Below, piece by piece: positions 53,559 to 62,707 of a DNA stretch of 64,000 bases. Source of the DNA: Negativibacillus massiliensis (GTDB lineage: Bacteria; Bacillota; Clostridia; Oscillospirales; Ruminococcaceae); assembly GCF_900148495.1 (NCBI RefSeq), contig NZ_FTRU01000008.1, forward strand, positions 806,001 through 870,000. The letters are read 5' to 3'. The notes beneath the pieces were generated by a model, which was not told where the DNA came from, did not search any database, and saw nothing but the letters and a program-made list of their open reading frames with translations. The position numbers and the translations under genes were made by a program. The first letter of the stretch is position 1. Each line of letters begins with the position of its first letter.

Positions 53559-54620
53559 ATGAAACAGGTTATTTTGACAGGGGATCGTCCGACAGGACGC
53601 TTGCATGTAGGACATTACGCAGGCTCATTAAGGGAGCGAGTCAAGCTGCAAAACAGCGGCAGTTTTGACGAAATCTACATCATGATTGCAGATGCTCAGG
53701 CACTGACTGACAACGCTGAGCATCCGGAAAAGGTAAGGCAGAACATCATGCAAGTGGCGCTGGATTATCTTTCCTGTGGGATTGACCCGGAAAAATCCAC
53801 CATCTTCATTCAGTCGATGGTTCCGCAGCTGACTGAACTAAGTTTTTATTATATGAATCTGGTCACGGTGTCCCGTCTGCAGAGAAACCCGACCGTAAAA
53901 TCGGAAATTCAGATGCGAAACTTTGAGGCGAGCATTCCGGTGGGATTTTTCTGTTACCCAATCAGCCAGGCGGCAGACATCACAGCTTTTGGAGCAACCG
54001 CAGTTCCAGCGGGAGAAGACCAGATGCCGATGATCGAACAGTGTAGGGAGATCGTCCACAAGTTTAATGCAGTTTATGGGGAGACTTTGACAGAGCCGCA
54101 GATCATCCTGCCGGAAAATGCGTCCTGCTGCCGTCTGCCCGGTATCGACGGCAAGGCAAAGATGAGCAAATCGCTTGGAAACTGCATCTACCTTTCGGAT
54201 GAGCCAAAAGAGATTGAACGAAAGGTCATGTCCATGTTCACCGACCCTAATCACATTAAGGTCAGCGACCCGGGAAGGGTGGAAGGAAATCCGGTTTTTC
54301 TCTATCTGGATGCCTTTTGTGAACCGGAAGATTTCTCACAGTTTCTGCCAGAGTACAGCAGTTTGCAGGAACTGAAGGAGCATTATCAGCGCGGAGGACT
54401 GGGAGACATCAAGGTAAAGCGTTTTCTCAGTCAGGTATTGCAGTCGAGATTACAGCCAATCTATCAGCGGCGCAAAGAGTGGGAACAGCGCCTGCCGGAA
54501 GTTTATGAGATGCTCTATCAGGGCAGCATGGCGGCAAGGGAACGGGCAGAGCAGACCCTGGAAGCGGTACGTCACGCGATGAAGATTGATTATTTTACGC
54601 AAAGCAGTCTGCTCCAGTAA
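53559..54620 (+). CDS. trpS: Tryptophanyl-tRNA synthetase
   Basis: 353 residues. Class I synthetase: GDRPTGRLHVGHYAGSL (HIGH region), AGEDQMP, KMSKSLGNCI. Charges tRNA-Trp. Unusually it lies between the binding protein and permease genes of the transporter operon, so the same T-box controls charging and uptake. Confidence 0.96.
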   Translation: MKQVILTGDRPTGRLHVGHYAGSLRERVKLQNSGSFDEIYIMIADAQALTDNAEHPEKVRQNIMQVALDYLSCGIDPEKSTIFIQSMVPQLTELSFYYMNLVTVSRLQRNPTVKSEIQMRNFEASIPVGFFCYPISQAADITAFGATAVPAGEDQMPMIEQCREIVHKFNAVYGETLTEPQIILPENASCCRLPGIDGKAKMSKSLGNCIYLSDEPKEIERKVMSMFTDPNHIKVSDPGRVEGNPVFLYLDAFCEPEDFSQFLPEYSSLQELKEHYQRGGLGDIKVKRFLSQVLQSRLQPIYQRRKEWEQRLPEVYEMLYQGSMAARERAEQTLEAVRHAMKIDYFTQSSLLQ

Positions 54621-54643
54621 AGAAAGATAGGAGAAGATGAGAG

Positions 54644-55585
54644 ATGATGAGTTTATATTCCTTTCTGTCAGCCATTGAGCTGGGATTGATCTACTCCCTG
54701 ATGGTGCTGGGTTTGTTCTTATCCTATCGGGTGCTGAACATCCCGGACCTGACGGTAGATGGCAGCTTTACACTGGGGGCAGCAGTCGCGGTGGTGATGA
54801 CCCTTTCGGGACATCCAATTCTGGGACTGTTCGCCGCAATCCTTGCCGGCGCAGCTGCCGGCTTCCTCACTGCATTTTTGCAGACCAAGATGAAGATTCA
54901 GCCGATTCTTGCCGGCATCATTACCATGACAGCGCTTTATTCGATCAACCTGATGGTGATGGACGATAAGGCAAATGTCCCGATCACCCAGCAGGAAAGC
55001 ATTTATACCGCATTTGGCTCGTTGGTCGGCAAGCAGGCACAGGGAATGGTTCTTTCCTTACTGATACTGATTTTAGCCGGTGCAGCGATGGTTTTGTTTT
55101 TAAAGACACCATTTGGCCTTTCGGTACGGGCGACCGGAGACAATGAGTCGATGGTGCGTTCCTCCTCCATCAATGCAGACCTGACCAAGACAGCAGGACT
55201 GATGGGAGCCAACGCCTGTGTTGCTCTTTCGGGAGCGATGATCGCACACTACAACTGCTATGCTGAGGTGAGAATGGGAATCGGCATGGTGGTAATCGGA
55301 CTTGCTTCCTTTATTATAGGAGAAATCGCGGTGGGGATTTTTGTAAAGCGCAAGGGAGTTCTTTCCGGAGTTGTCGCGGCGGCAGTCGGCTCGATTTTAT
55401 ACCGCCTGATTATCGCACAGGCGCTGGAACTGAACTTTTCTTCCTCCAGCTTAAAGCTCATTACCGCTATCATTGTTGCTCTTGCAATGTCCTATCCGGC
55501 AATCTGTGACTCAATTGCACTGTTCCGGAAGAAATCACAGGCAAAATCCGGCAAGGAAAAGATGGGAGGAAATTTGTCATGCTGA
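54644..55585 (+). CDS. trpY: ABC transporter permease (TrpY-like)
   Basis: 313 residues, eight or so membrane helices, of the branched-chain amino-acid-type permease family that pairs with ABC_sub_bind proteins: SYRVLNIPDLTVDGSFTLGAA near the N-terminus is characteristic, with VRATGDNESMVRSSSIN as the coupling region. Overlaps the ATPase gene by 7 bases. Confidence 0.9.
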   Translation: MMSLYSFLSAIELGLIYSLMVLGLFLSYRVLNIPDLTVDGSFTLGAAVAVVMTLSGHPILGLFAAILAGAAAGFLTAFLQTKMKIQPILAGIITMTALYSINLMVMDDKANVPITQQESIYTAFGSLVGKQAQGMVLSLLILILAGAAMVLFLKTPFGLSVRATGDNESMVRSSSINADLTKTAGLMGANACVALSGAMIAHYNCYAEVRMGIGMVVIGLASFIIGEIAVGIFVKRKGVLSGVVAAAVGSILYRLIIAQALELNFSSSSLKLITAIIVALAMSYPAICDSIALFRKKSQAKSGKEKMGGNLSC

Positions 55586-56385
55586 AACTTGAACAGGTGA
55601 GCAAAACCTTTTATCCCAATACAGGGAATGAAAAACGTGCGATGGATCACCTTGATCTCCTGGTCAATACCGGAGAATTTGTTACGGTGATCGGTTCCAA
55701 TGGTGCGGGCAAATCCACCCTGTTTAACCTGATTGCAGGAAGCATCCTGCCGGACAGCGGAAGAATCCTCTTAGATAATGAGGACATTACCTTTTTGCCG
55801 GAACACAAACGGGCAAGCAGGATCGGAAGGATCTTTCAGGACCCGATGCGAGGAACTGCTCCTTCCATGACGGTGGAGGAAAATCTGGCACTTTCCTACC
55901 TGCGCGGGAAAAAGCACCGCTTTGGGTTTGGAATCTCCAAAAAGGAGCGGGAGTTTTTCAGAGAGCAGCTTGCCCAGCTGGAACTGGGGCTGGAAGATCG
56001 AATGCAGACACCTATCGGGATGCTTTCGGGCGGACAGCGTCAGGCAGTGAGTCTGCTGATGTGTACCATGGTGACACCGAAACTGCTGCTGCTTGACGAG
56101 CACACTGCAGCACTTGACCCTGCTACAGCTGAAAAGGTGCTTTCCATCACAAAGCGGATTGTGGAGGAAAACCACATTACCACCTTGATGATCACCCACA
56201 ATATCCGTTCGGCACTTGAGCTTGGGAATCGTACCATCATGATGGACGATGGCAGAATCCTGCTGGATTTCTGTGGGGCAGAGCGGGAAAAGATGACCGT
56301 TTCTGACTTGATGGATCGCTTTTCAAAAGCGTGCAGCAAACAGATCGATAATGACAGAATGTTGTTGGAACACCAGAGCAGATGA
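55579..56385 (+). CDS. trpZ: ABC transporter ATP-binding protein (TrpZ-like)
   Basis: 268 residues. Walker A GSNGAGKST, Q-loop IFQDPMRG, signature LSGGQRQAVSLL, Walker B LLLLDEHTAALDP, H-loop ITHN. Powers the tryptophan transporter. Translation probably coupled to the permease. Last gene of the T-box operon. Confidence 0.92.
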   Translation: MLKLEQVSKTFYPNTGNEKRAMDHLDLLVNTGEFVTVIGSNGAGKSTLFNLIAGSILPDSGRILLDNEDITFLPEHKRASRIGRIFQDPMRGTAPSMTVEENLALSYLRGKKHRFGFGISKKEREFFREQLAQLELGLEDRMQTPIGMLSGGQRQAVSLLMCTMVTPKLLLLDEHTAALDPATAEKVLSITKRIVEENHITTLMITHNIRSALELGNRTIMMDDGRILLDFCGAEREKMTVSDLMDRFSKACSKQIDNDRMLLEHQSR

Positions 56386-56406
56386 GGGAAACCTTATCTG
56401 CTTTTT
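56377..56406 (+). terminator. Probable terminator of the trp transport operon
   Basis: AGCAGAT (56377-56383) pairs with ATCTGCT (56396-56402), then a short T run; the left arm overlaps the stop codon. Only seven pairs, so moderate confidence. Confidence 0.6.
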
Positions 56407-56468
56407 GCTGTTTTATACAGAATTTTGACTTTGTTTTCGGAAATATTTTAAAAGCCGTGCTATCGTGA

Positions 56469-56497
56469 TTGAAATTTATGACAAAAAAAGCTATAAT
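56469..56497 (+). promoter_or_regulatory. Sigma-A-type promoter of the cysteine desulfidase-like gene
   Basis: TTGAAA (56469-56474), 17-base spacer, consensus TATAAT (56492-56497). Its presence argues that the open frame upstream of 56570 is not translated. Confidence 0.85.
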
Positions 56498-56569
56498 AAG
56501 ATAGAAATAAATAACTCTCTGATGAAGATGAGCGAATCATGTAAAGATCATAAGAAGGGGATATCCAAA

Positions 56570-57868
56570 ATGAACTACGAAGCGATTACTTCTATTTTGA
56601 ACGATGGTCTGGTACTGGCAACAGGATGCACCGAGCCTGGCGCACTGGCTCTGACTGCTGCAACTGCTGCTGCACATCTGGGCGAAGAAGTAAAATACAT
56701 CCACACCTTTGCAAGCGGAAACATCATTAAAAATGCTTATTCCGCTGGTATCCCGGGCACCGATCTGGTCGGCATCGAATATGCTGTTGCTATCGGCGCA
56801 ATCGTAGCAAAACCGGAAAAACAGCTGCAGGTAATCAACGGCCTTTCTGCAGAACAGATTCAGCAGGCAAGCGATATGGTAAAAAACAAAGCTGTTAAAG
56901 TAGAGCTTGCAAAAGTTCCGGAGAAGCTGTACATCGAAGTTCTGGTAAAAGGTGAGACCAAAACAGCAAAAGCAATCATCGCAAACGTACATACCAATGT
57001 CGTATATATTGAAGAAAACGGCAAGGTAGTTCTGGACAAACGTCAGGAAGAACAGAGCGCTTCCGGTGGCTATTCCGATACCGAGATCAAAGAGATTCTG
57101 TCGGTTGCAAAAATTTATGAATATGCTACCACCGCTGACCTGGCTTTGCTTGACAAGGTAAAACTGAGCATTGATGTCAACACCGCTATCAGCAACGAAG
57201 GTCTTGCAAATCCATACGGTCTGTGCATCGGCAGAGGCTTTAGAGAAGATATCGAAAAAGGCTACCGTGCAGATTCTTTGGTAACCTACGCAATGGAGCT
57301 TGCTTCCGCTGGCGCTGATGCCCGTATGGCTGGCGCTGATCTTCCGGTTGTTTCCAACTCCGGTTCGGGCAACCAGGGTATTGCCTGCACGATGCCGGTT
57401 GTAGCGGTTGCGAAAAAACGTGGTGCATCCGAAGAGCAGATGCTGCGTGCCGCTACCATCAGCCACCTGATGGGTATTTATATCAAATCTCAGTTTGGCA
57501 GACTGTCCGGATTCTGCGGTGCTACCGTTGCAGGAACCGGTTCTGCATGTGGTATCGTTTACCTGCTGGGCGGCGGACTCAAGGAAATTGAGAACGCAGT
57601 ATTCAACATGATCGGCAACGTTACCGGTATGCTGTGCGACGGTGCAAAAGCTGACTGTGCACTGAAGATCGCAACCTGCACCAATGCTGCAATGCAGGCT
57701 GCTTTGATGGCACTCAAAGGTATCCGCGTTCTGTCCACCGACGGTATCGTTGAGGACGACGTAGAAAAAACCATTTCCAACTTTGCAGAGCTTGGAAACG
57801 GCGGTTCGGTACAGCTGGATCAGCTGATGCTGGAAATGATGCTCAAAAAAGAAAAAGCTGCAAAATAG
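56570..57868 (+). CDS. cyuA: L-cysteine desulfidase/UPF0597 family protein
   Basis: 432 residues. Related to the alpha chain of iron-sulfur serine dehydratases. Cys residues expected to hold a [4Fe-4S] cluster are present: TGCTEPGA, FCGATVAGTGSACGI, MLCDGAKADCALK; SNSGSGNQGI is also conserved. In enteric bacteria CyuA breaks cysteine to pyruvate, sulfide and ammonia; here the substrate is inferred. AAGGGG lies upstream of ATG 56570. No cyuP transporter or CyuR regulator adjacent. Confidence 0.88.
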   Translation: MNYEAITSILNDGLVLATGCTEPGALALTAATAAAHLGEEVKYIHTFASGNIIKNAYSAGIPGTDLVGIEYAVAIGAIVAKPEKQLQVINGLSAEQIQQASDMVKNKAVKVELAKVPEKLYIEVLVKGETKTAKAIIANVHTNVVYIEENGKVVLDKRQEEQSASGGYSDTEIKEILSVAKIYEYATTADLALLDKVKLSIDVNTAISNEGLANPYGLCIGRGFREDIEKGYRADSLVTYAMELASAGADARMAGADLPVVSNSGSGNQGIACTMPVVAVAKKRGASEEQMLRAATISHLMGIYIKSQFGRLSGFCGATVAGTGSACGIVYLLGGGLKEIENAVFNMIGNVTGMLCDGAKADCALKIATCTNAAMQAALMALKGIRVLSTDGIVEDDVEKTISNFAELGNGGSVQLDQLMLEMMLKKEKAAK

Positions 57869-57880
57869 GAAGTATTAGGA

Positions 57881-57913
57881 AAAAGAGGAAGGCATGCTCC
57901 TTCCTCTTTTTTT
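57881..57913 (+). terminator. Intrinsic terminator
   Basis: AAAAGAGGAAGG (57881-57892) pairs with CCTTCCTCTTTT (57899-57910), 6-base loop, T run continues. Confidence 0.92.
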
Positions 57914-57944
57914 CTTTTCCATGGCAAAAGACAGGGAAAACGCC

Positions 57945-57973
57945 TTGTCTGCATTCCGGTTTTGTGCTATGAT
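57945..57973 (+). promoter_or_regulatory. Sigma-A-type promoter of trmB
   Basis: TTGTCT (57945-57950), 17-base spacer, TATGAT (57968-57973), 30 bases before the trmB start. Confidence 0.65.
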
Positions 57974-58003
57974 AAATCCTAGACAAAGTATGGGAGGAAT
58001 CAT

Positions 58004-58726
58004 ATGAGAATCAGAAGAAAACCGTGGGCGCGCCCAGAACTTGCGGAGTGTCCATTTTGCATAGACGATCCGGAAAATCACATCGGTCACTGGCATGAAC
58101 TTTTTCCAAAACAGCAGCCGCTGCATCTGGAGCTTGGCTGCGGCAAGGGCGGATTCATGGCACAGAAAGCGGTGAGCAATCCGGACATCAACTTTATCGC
58201 GGTGGACATCAAAAGCGATATTCTGGGACTGACCAAGCGCAACATTGAAAAGGCATATGCGCAGGCAGAGAAGGAACCGGACAATGTGCGCATCTTTGCT
58301 TATGACATTGAGCGCATTTTGCAGGTGTTCGACTCAAACGATGTGGTGGACCGCATCTATATCAATTTCTGCAACCCATGGCCAAAGAAAAAACACAAGA
58401 AAAAGAGACTGACCTATCCAAGACAGCTGTTTTTCTATCAGGAATTTTTGAAAAACGGCGGCGAAATCTGGTTTAAGACCGACGATGATGAGCTGTTTGA
58501 GGAGTCGCTTACCTATTTTAACATGTGCGGCTTTACACAGGAATACATCACCTACGATCTGGCAGCAAGCGGTTTTGCTGAAAACATCGTGACCGAACAC
58601 GAGAATATGTTTATGGAACAGGGAATCAAAATCAAGTTCCTGATTGCAAAGAACCACGGCAGAGTCAGCGCACTGCCGCCAATCGTTCCAAAAGAAAGTG
58701 AAACAGAAGAAAATCAGGAATCATAA
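58004..58726 (+). CDS. trmB: tRNA (guanine-N7-)-methyltransferase
   Basis: 240 residues. SAM motif LELGCGKGGF, the FCNPWPKKKHKKKRL segment and FKTDDDELFEES are diagnostic. Methylates G46 of tRNA. Acidic C-terminal tail of about 20 residues. GGGAGG precedes the ATG. nagA follows after 28 bases without an evident promoter. Confidence 0.96.
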   Translation: MRIRRKPWARPELAECPFCIDDPENHIGHWHELFPKQQPLHLELGCGKGGFMAQKAVSNPDINFIAVDIKSDILGLTKRNIEKAYAQAEKEPDNVRIFAYDIERILQVFDSNDVVDRIYINFCNPWPKKKHKKKRLTYPRQLFFYQEFLKNGGEIWFKTDDDELFEESLTYFNMCGFTQEYITYDLAASGFAENIVTEHENMFMEQGIKIKFLIAKNHGRVSALPPIVPKESETEENQES

Positions 58727-58754
58727 ACGAGATTCAAACGAAAGGAAGATCGAC

Positions 58755-59900
58755 ATGAAAGCAATCTGTGGCGGAAGACTTGTTATGCACGACCGCATCG
58801 AAGAGGGCAAAGCAATCCTGTTTGAGGATAAAATTATCGGAATCGTTCCGGAATCGGAAGTACCGGCAGAGGCTGAACGCATCGAGGTAAACGGTGCACT
58901 GGTAACACCGGGACTGTTTGATGTACACATCCACGGCAGCGGCGGCTGCGATACCATGGACGGAAGCGAGGAAGCACTGCGCACCATCGCTTCTACCGTA
59001 GTGAAAAACGGTGTTACCCGTTTTCTGGCAACTTCGGTTACCCTGCCGCTGGACCGCACCGCAAAGGTGTTTGATCTGGTGCGCACCGTAGTCGGAAAGA
59101 GCGGAGAAGGCTGGGATGGTGCTGTCATCGAGGGTATCAACATGGAAGGCCCATTCATCCATCCAGCATACAAAGGTGCTCATGAAGAAAATTATATCGC
59201 TGATTTTGACTTTGACTTTATGAAGCAGTACAGCGATGTCATTCGTGTTGTAACCGTTGCTCCGGACAAGGAAGGCGGCATGGAATTTATCCGCAAGGTG
59301 ACCACCGAGACCCCAATCAAGGTTTCGATCGGACACACCGCTGCAACCTATGAGCAGGCAATGGAAGCAATTGAAAATGGTGCAACTCAGGTGACCCACC
59401 TGTACAATGCCATGACCCCAATGCATCACCGCAAACCGGGTGTTGTTACCGCAGCATTGCGTTCGAATGTTTACACCGAGATGATCTGCGACACCATCCA
59501 CGTTCATCCGGCAATGTTCCAGTTTGTAATGGACTGCAAGGGCAAAGACAAATTTGTCCTGATTACTGACTGTATGCGTGCAGGCGGTATGCCGCAGGGA
59601 GAATATACCCTGGGAGAACTCAAGGTTGTAGTTGACGAAACCAGTGCGCGTCTGATGGACGGAACCCTTGCAGGAAGCATCCTGACCCTCAACAAGGCAA
59701 TCGACAATGTTCACAAAAACACCAACAAGCCATTGTGGGAGATTGTCAGCGCGGCCAGCCTCAACCCGGCAAGAGCAATGGGAATGCAGGACCGCATCGG
59801 TTCTCTCAGAGCAGGCTGCAATGCAGACTTTGCTGTATTTGACGATGACTTTAACACCCAGATGACCATTGTTGACGGCAGAGTGGTTTACAAAAAATAA
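58755..59900 (+). CDS. nagA: N-acetylglucosamine-6-phosphate deacetylase
   Basis: 381 residues. Amidohydrolase with the first metal motif DVHIHGSGG, EGPFIHPAYKGAH, SIGHTAATYEQA, THLYNAMTPMHHRKPG and catalytic Asp in ITDCMRAGG. Deacetylates GlcNAc-6-P for amino-sugar use or wall recycling. AAAGGAAG lies before ATG 58755; the long in-frame extension upstream overlaps trmB and is not used. No nagB in view. Confidence 0.95.
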   Translation: MKAICGGRLVMHDRIEEGKAILFEDKIIGIVPESEVPAEAERIEVNGALVTPGLFDVHIHGSGGCDTMDGSEEALRTIASTVVKNGVTRFLATSVTLPLDRTAKVFDLVRTVVGKSGEGWDGAVIEGINMEGPFIHPAYKGAHEENYIADFDFDFMKQYSDVIRVVTVAPDKEGGMEFIRKVTTETPIKVSIGHTAATYEQAMEAIENGATQVTHLYNAMTPMHHRKPGVVTAALRSNVYTEMICDTIHVHPAMFQFVMDCKGKDKFVLITDCMRAGGMPQGEYTLGELKVVVDETSARLMDGTLAGSILTLNKAIDNVHKNTNKPLWEIVSAASLNPARAMGMQDRIGSLRAGCNADFAVFDDDFNTQMTIVDGRVVYKK

Positions 59901-59913
59901 AATCTTGATATCA

Positions 59914-59945
59914 AATGCCCGGGCAGAAGATGCTCGGGCATTTTT
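59914..59945 (+). terminator. Intrinsic terminator after nagA
   Basis: AATGCCCGGGC pairs with GCTCGGGCATT (one G-T pair), followed by five T. Confidence 0.88.
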
Positions 59946-60036
59946 GTGCTCTTCGATAGATTTACTTTTGGGAGTGTGGTAAAATTAATGGTAGAAAGCA
60001 AATGAAAATTAAAATATGAAAGGCGACCTTTATAAT

Positions 60037-60492
60037 ATGAAAATTGTACAGTTGGATGAAAAAGCGGTAAATGAGTTTTGCAGATTAAGAATACAATTAT
60101 TTGAGGAATTGGGTGAAATTTCTAAAGATTCAGATCTTTCTGAACTCAAAATGAAAACGCATCAATATTACTTATCTCATGTAAATAAAGATTTATTTAG
60201 CTGGGGAATTTTTCAAGGAGATAGGCTTATTGCAATAGGCTCTCTGTGCTTATTTACACGTATTCCATATAAAGAAAATTTAAATGGATTAGAGGGTTAT
60301 ATATTAAACATATATACTGTTCCGGAAGCTAGAAAGAATGGTTATGCAAATCAAATTTTGAATGCTATCATTGAATTTAGTCAAAAAAACAATATAAACA
60401 GATTATGGCTTAATAGTAGCGAACAAGCTAGACATTTGTATTTGGAGAAAGGATTTACCGATAAAGAAAATGAAATGGAATTGTTTTTGTAA
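60037..60492 (+). CDS. GNAT-family N-acetyltransferase
   Basis: 151 residues from ATG 60037, preceded at some distance by AAAGG; ATG 60016 would add 7 residues. Acetyl-CoA motif region LNIYTVPEARKNGYANQILNA (motif A, R/Q-x-x-G-x-A/G form) and a terminal LYLEKGF typical of GNATs. Strikingly AT-rich, with many AAT, TTA and ATA codons, unlike both neighbours; a likely recent acquisition. Substrate unknown. Confidence 0.85.
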   Translation: MKIVQLDEKAVNEFCRLRIQLFEELGEISKDSDLSELKMKTHQYYLSHVNKDLFSWGIFQGDRLIAIGSLCLFTRIPYKENLNGLEGYILNIYTVPEARKNGYANQILNAIIEFSQKNNINRLWLNSSEQARHLYLEKGFTDKENEMELFL

Positions 60493-60527
60493 CATCATGT
60501 GATTTAAAAACCAAATAACATAAAACA

Positions 60528-60572
60528 GACCGTCTGCTTGCATCGAGGTGCAGGTTCAGGCGGCCTTTTTTT
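60528..60572 (+). terminator. Intrinsic terminator before the spoIIIA operon
   Basis: GACCGTCTG (60528-60536) pairs with CAGGCGGCC (60557-60565) with one mismatch and one G-T pair, an inner GCAT/GTGC stem, then seven T. Confidence 0.8.
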
Positions 60573-60663
60573 GCTTTTTCGGTTCTTTTTGGGGACAGCC
60601 CTGCATAGCATAATAGCAAAGGTTTGATACAGGACGTCTTTGGAAAGAAAGGAACGGTCAAAT

Positions 60664-61587
60664 ATGAAAACATATCCCAGATTAGAGAGCCTTGCCGAAA
60701 TGCTGTCACCGGTGCTTTCCGAAAAGCTGTTGCAGCAAATCCCGCAGGAGATGATGGAAACTATTCAGGAGATCAGGATTCAGGAAGGAAGGGAGATTTC
60801 TCTTGTGTTTCCTGACCGCATCGTTTTACTCAGCAAGGTGACAGGAAGAAACTCTGCAGCACCGGTAAACCATCAGCAGCTGGAGGAAACCTTTGCTGCA
60901 CTGTGCGAATATTCGGTCCATACCTATCTGCCACAAATTCAAAATGGATTTATCACCACACCGGAAGGACACAGGGTCGGGATTGGCGGAACTGCTGTCA
61001 TCAAGGATGGAAAGGTGAGCAGCTTTCAGAAGATCACCTCGTTAAATATCCGGCTGGCAAGGGAGGAAACAAAGCTTCCCGAGATATTAAAACAGGATGT
61101 TTTTGGGGACGGGCTGTGTTCGGTTTTGATTGCAGGAGCGCCGTCCAGCGGAAAAACGACCCTTCTGCGTGCGCTGGCGCTGTGGCTTGCAAAATATTAT
61201 CGGGTGACGGTGGTGGACGAGCGGGGCGAAATTATGGGCCATCCATCCGCAGAACGGGAAGGCTGTCTGGATGTGCTGACAGGATTTCCAAAACATATCG
61301 GGATTTTGCAGGCGGTGCGCACCCTTTCCCCGCAGGTGATTATCTGCGATGAGCTGGGTGACAGACAGGAGGTCGAACAGCTGCTGCAGGCGCTCAACTG
61401 CGGTGTCAGTGTTGTGGCCTCCATCCACGCACAGGACGAGGAACAGCTGAGCCGAAAACCGCAGTACCAGGACTTATATAGGGCAGCTGCTTTTGATAAG
61501 GTGGTGTTTTTGTCCGGTGCATGCTGTCCGGGCAGGGTAAAAAAGGTGATCTGCTGCAAGCAAGACAAAGGACTGGTGAAGGATTGA
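60664..61587 (+). CDS. spoIIIAA: Stage III sporulation protein AA
   Basis: 307 residues. Type II/IV secretion-like ATPase: Walker A GAPSSGKTTLLRAL, Walker B region QVIICDELGDRQEVEQLL, VVASIHAQDEEQL. It energises the SpoIIIA-SpoIIQ feeding-tube channel between mother cell and forespore. AAAGGAAC about 11 bases upstream of ATG 60664. Overlaps spoIIIAB by one base. Confidence 0.95.
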   Translation: MKTYPRLESLAEMLSPVLSEKLLQQIPQEMMETIQEIRIQEGREISLVFPDRIVLLSKVTGRNSAAPVNHQQLEETFAALCEYSVHTYLPQIQNGFITTPEGHRVGIGGTAVIKDGKVSSFQKITSLNIRLAREETKLPEILKQDVFGDGLCSVLIAGAPSSGKTTLLRALALWLAKYYRVTVVDERGEIMGHPSAEREGCLDVLTGFPKHIGILQAVRTLSPQVIICDELGDRQEVEQLLQALNCGVSVVASIHAQDEEQLSRKPQYQDLYRAAAFDKVVFLSGACCPGRVKKVICCKQDKGLVKD

Positions 61588-62075
61588 TGGGACTTTGGGG
61601 AAGGGTACTTTTGTTTTTGTGCCTAAGCAGTATCGGCATCACGATGGGGACAAGGGTACATAAGCGGCGGGAACTGCTGCTGTTGTCTTCCCAGCTGCTT
61701 GGCACGCTCTCGGCAGAGCTTACGTTTTGTCAAAAGTCTGCGGATGCGCTGATTTTGGAACTTGCTGCCAAAAGCCCTTTTGACTCGCTTGGTTATTTAA
61801 AAAAGTTTTGTTCCCTGCCAAAAGCCCCGTTCCCTAAGCGGTGGAAGCAGGCTGTCGAACAGTCGGTTCAGGGTGGTGAGGACAGGGAAATGCTTTTGCT
61901 TGTCGGACAGGTTTTAGGCGCATACGACCTGAACACACAGCTCAAAGAGCTTTGTCAGCTGCGGGAAAAGATGGCAGCCAAAGCGCAGGAACTTTTGGAA
62001 GAAGATATCCGGGAGCGCAGGTTGTACACCGCGCTGGGGCCTTTGATGGGACTGGCAGTCTGCATTTTAATATAA
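61587..62075 (+). CDS. spoIIIAB: Stage III sporulation protein AB
   Basis: 162 residues from the ATG overlapping the spoIIIAA stop (TGATG). N-terminal membrane helix (VLLFLCLSSIGITMG), helical cytosolic body, and C-terminal helix (ALGPLMGLAVCILI): the GspF-like topology of SpoIIIAB. Channel assembly component. Confidence 0.93.
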   Translation: MGLWGRVLLFLCLSSIGITMGTRVHKRRELLLLSSQLLGTLSAELTFCQKSADALILELAAKSPFDSLGYLKKFCSLPKAPFPKRWKQAVEQSVQGGEDREMLLLVGQVLGAYDLNTQLKELCQLREKMAAKAQELLEEDIRERRLYTALGPLMGLAVCILI

Positions 62076-62092
62076 AGGACGGGATTGTTAAG

Positions 62093-62287
62093 ATGGACGT
62101 GGATTTGATCTTTAAAATTGCCGCGATCGGCATTATCGTTTCGGTGCTCAATCAGGTTTTGATTCGTTCGGGGAGGGAGGAGCAGGCGACCATGACCACG
62201 CTGGCGGGGTTGATTGTGGTGCTCATGATGATGATTGAACAGATTAGCCTGCTGTTTGATACGGTAAAGACGGTGTTTGGCTTATAG
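62093..62287 (+). CDS. spoIIIAC: Stage III sporulation protein AC
   Basis: 64 residues, two membrane helices (IFKIAAIGIIVSVLNQVLI and TLAGLIVVLMMMI), the normal size and pattern for SpoIIIAC. Sits 17 bases after spoIIIAB in the conserved operon order. Confidence 0.93.
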   Translation: MDVDLIFKIAAIGIIVSVLNQVLIRSGREEQATMTTLAGLIVVLMMMIEQISLLFDTVKTVFGL

Positions 62288-62299
62288 GAGGGGATCTGG

Positions 62300-62686
62300 A
62301 TGCAAGCGGTCATTGGAATCTGCCTGTGTGCAGCGGCGCTGAGTCTGCTGTTAAAACAGTATCGCCCCGAATACTCCCTCTTTCTTTCCATTGCGTGCGG
62401 GATAGGAATTTTGCTGTGGCTGCTGGACAGCATGATGCCGATTCTCGAACAGGTAAAACAGTTTAGCTCCCTCGCTTCCTTCGGGACGCAGCAGGGAGCG
62501 GGCAGTATTTTGATAAAATCCCTGGGAATCTGCCTTGTCACACAGGCAGCCTGTGATATCTGTCGGGATATCGGGGAAAATGCGATTGCAGCCCGACTGG
62601 AGACCGCAGGCAAGGCGGCGATGATTCTGCTGGCAGGTCCGATGCTCACCGAGCTGCTCCAGCAGGCGATTCATCTGATTGGATGA
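62300..62686 (+). CDS. spoIIIAD: Stage III sporulation protein AD
   Basis: 128 residues with four or so helices (VIGICLCAAALSLLL, LFLSIACGIGILLWLL, LGICLVTQAACDICRD, MILLAGPMLTELL). AGGAGGGG lies just before the ATG. Integral membrane channel component. Confidence 0.93.
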   Translation: MQAVIGICLCAAALSLLLKQYRPEYSLFLSIACGIGILLWLLDSMMPILEQVKQFSSLASFGTQQGAGSILIKSLGICLVTQAACDICRDIGENAIAARLETAGKAAMILLAGPMLTELLQQAIHLIG

Positions 62687-62707
62687 GCGGATAAGAGAGG
62701 AATCAGA

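Noticed and set aside
56465-56569. N-terminal extension of the cysteine desulfidase-like protein
   Set aside because: A consensus promoter lies inside this stretch and a ribosome site precedes ATG 56570.
58644-58754. N-terminal extension of NagA into trmB
   Set aside because: It overlaps trmB coding sequence and lacks a ribosome site; the NagA fold begins at 58755.
60590-60640. Sigma-E-like promoter before spoIIIAA (CATAATAG region)
   Set aside because: Expected biologically, but I could not find a convincing -35 partner, so it is not listed.
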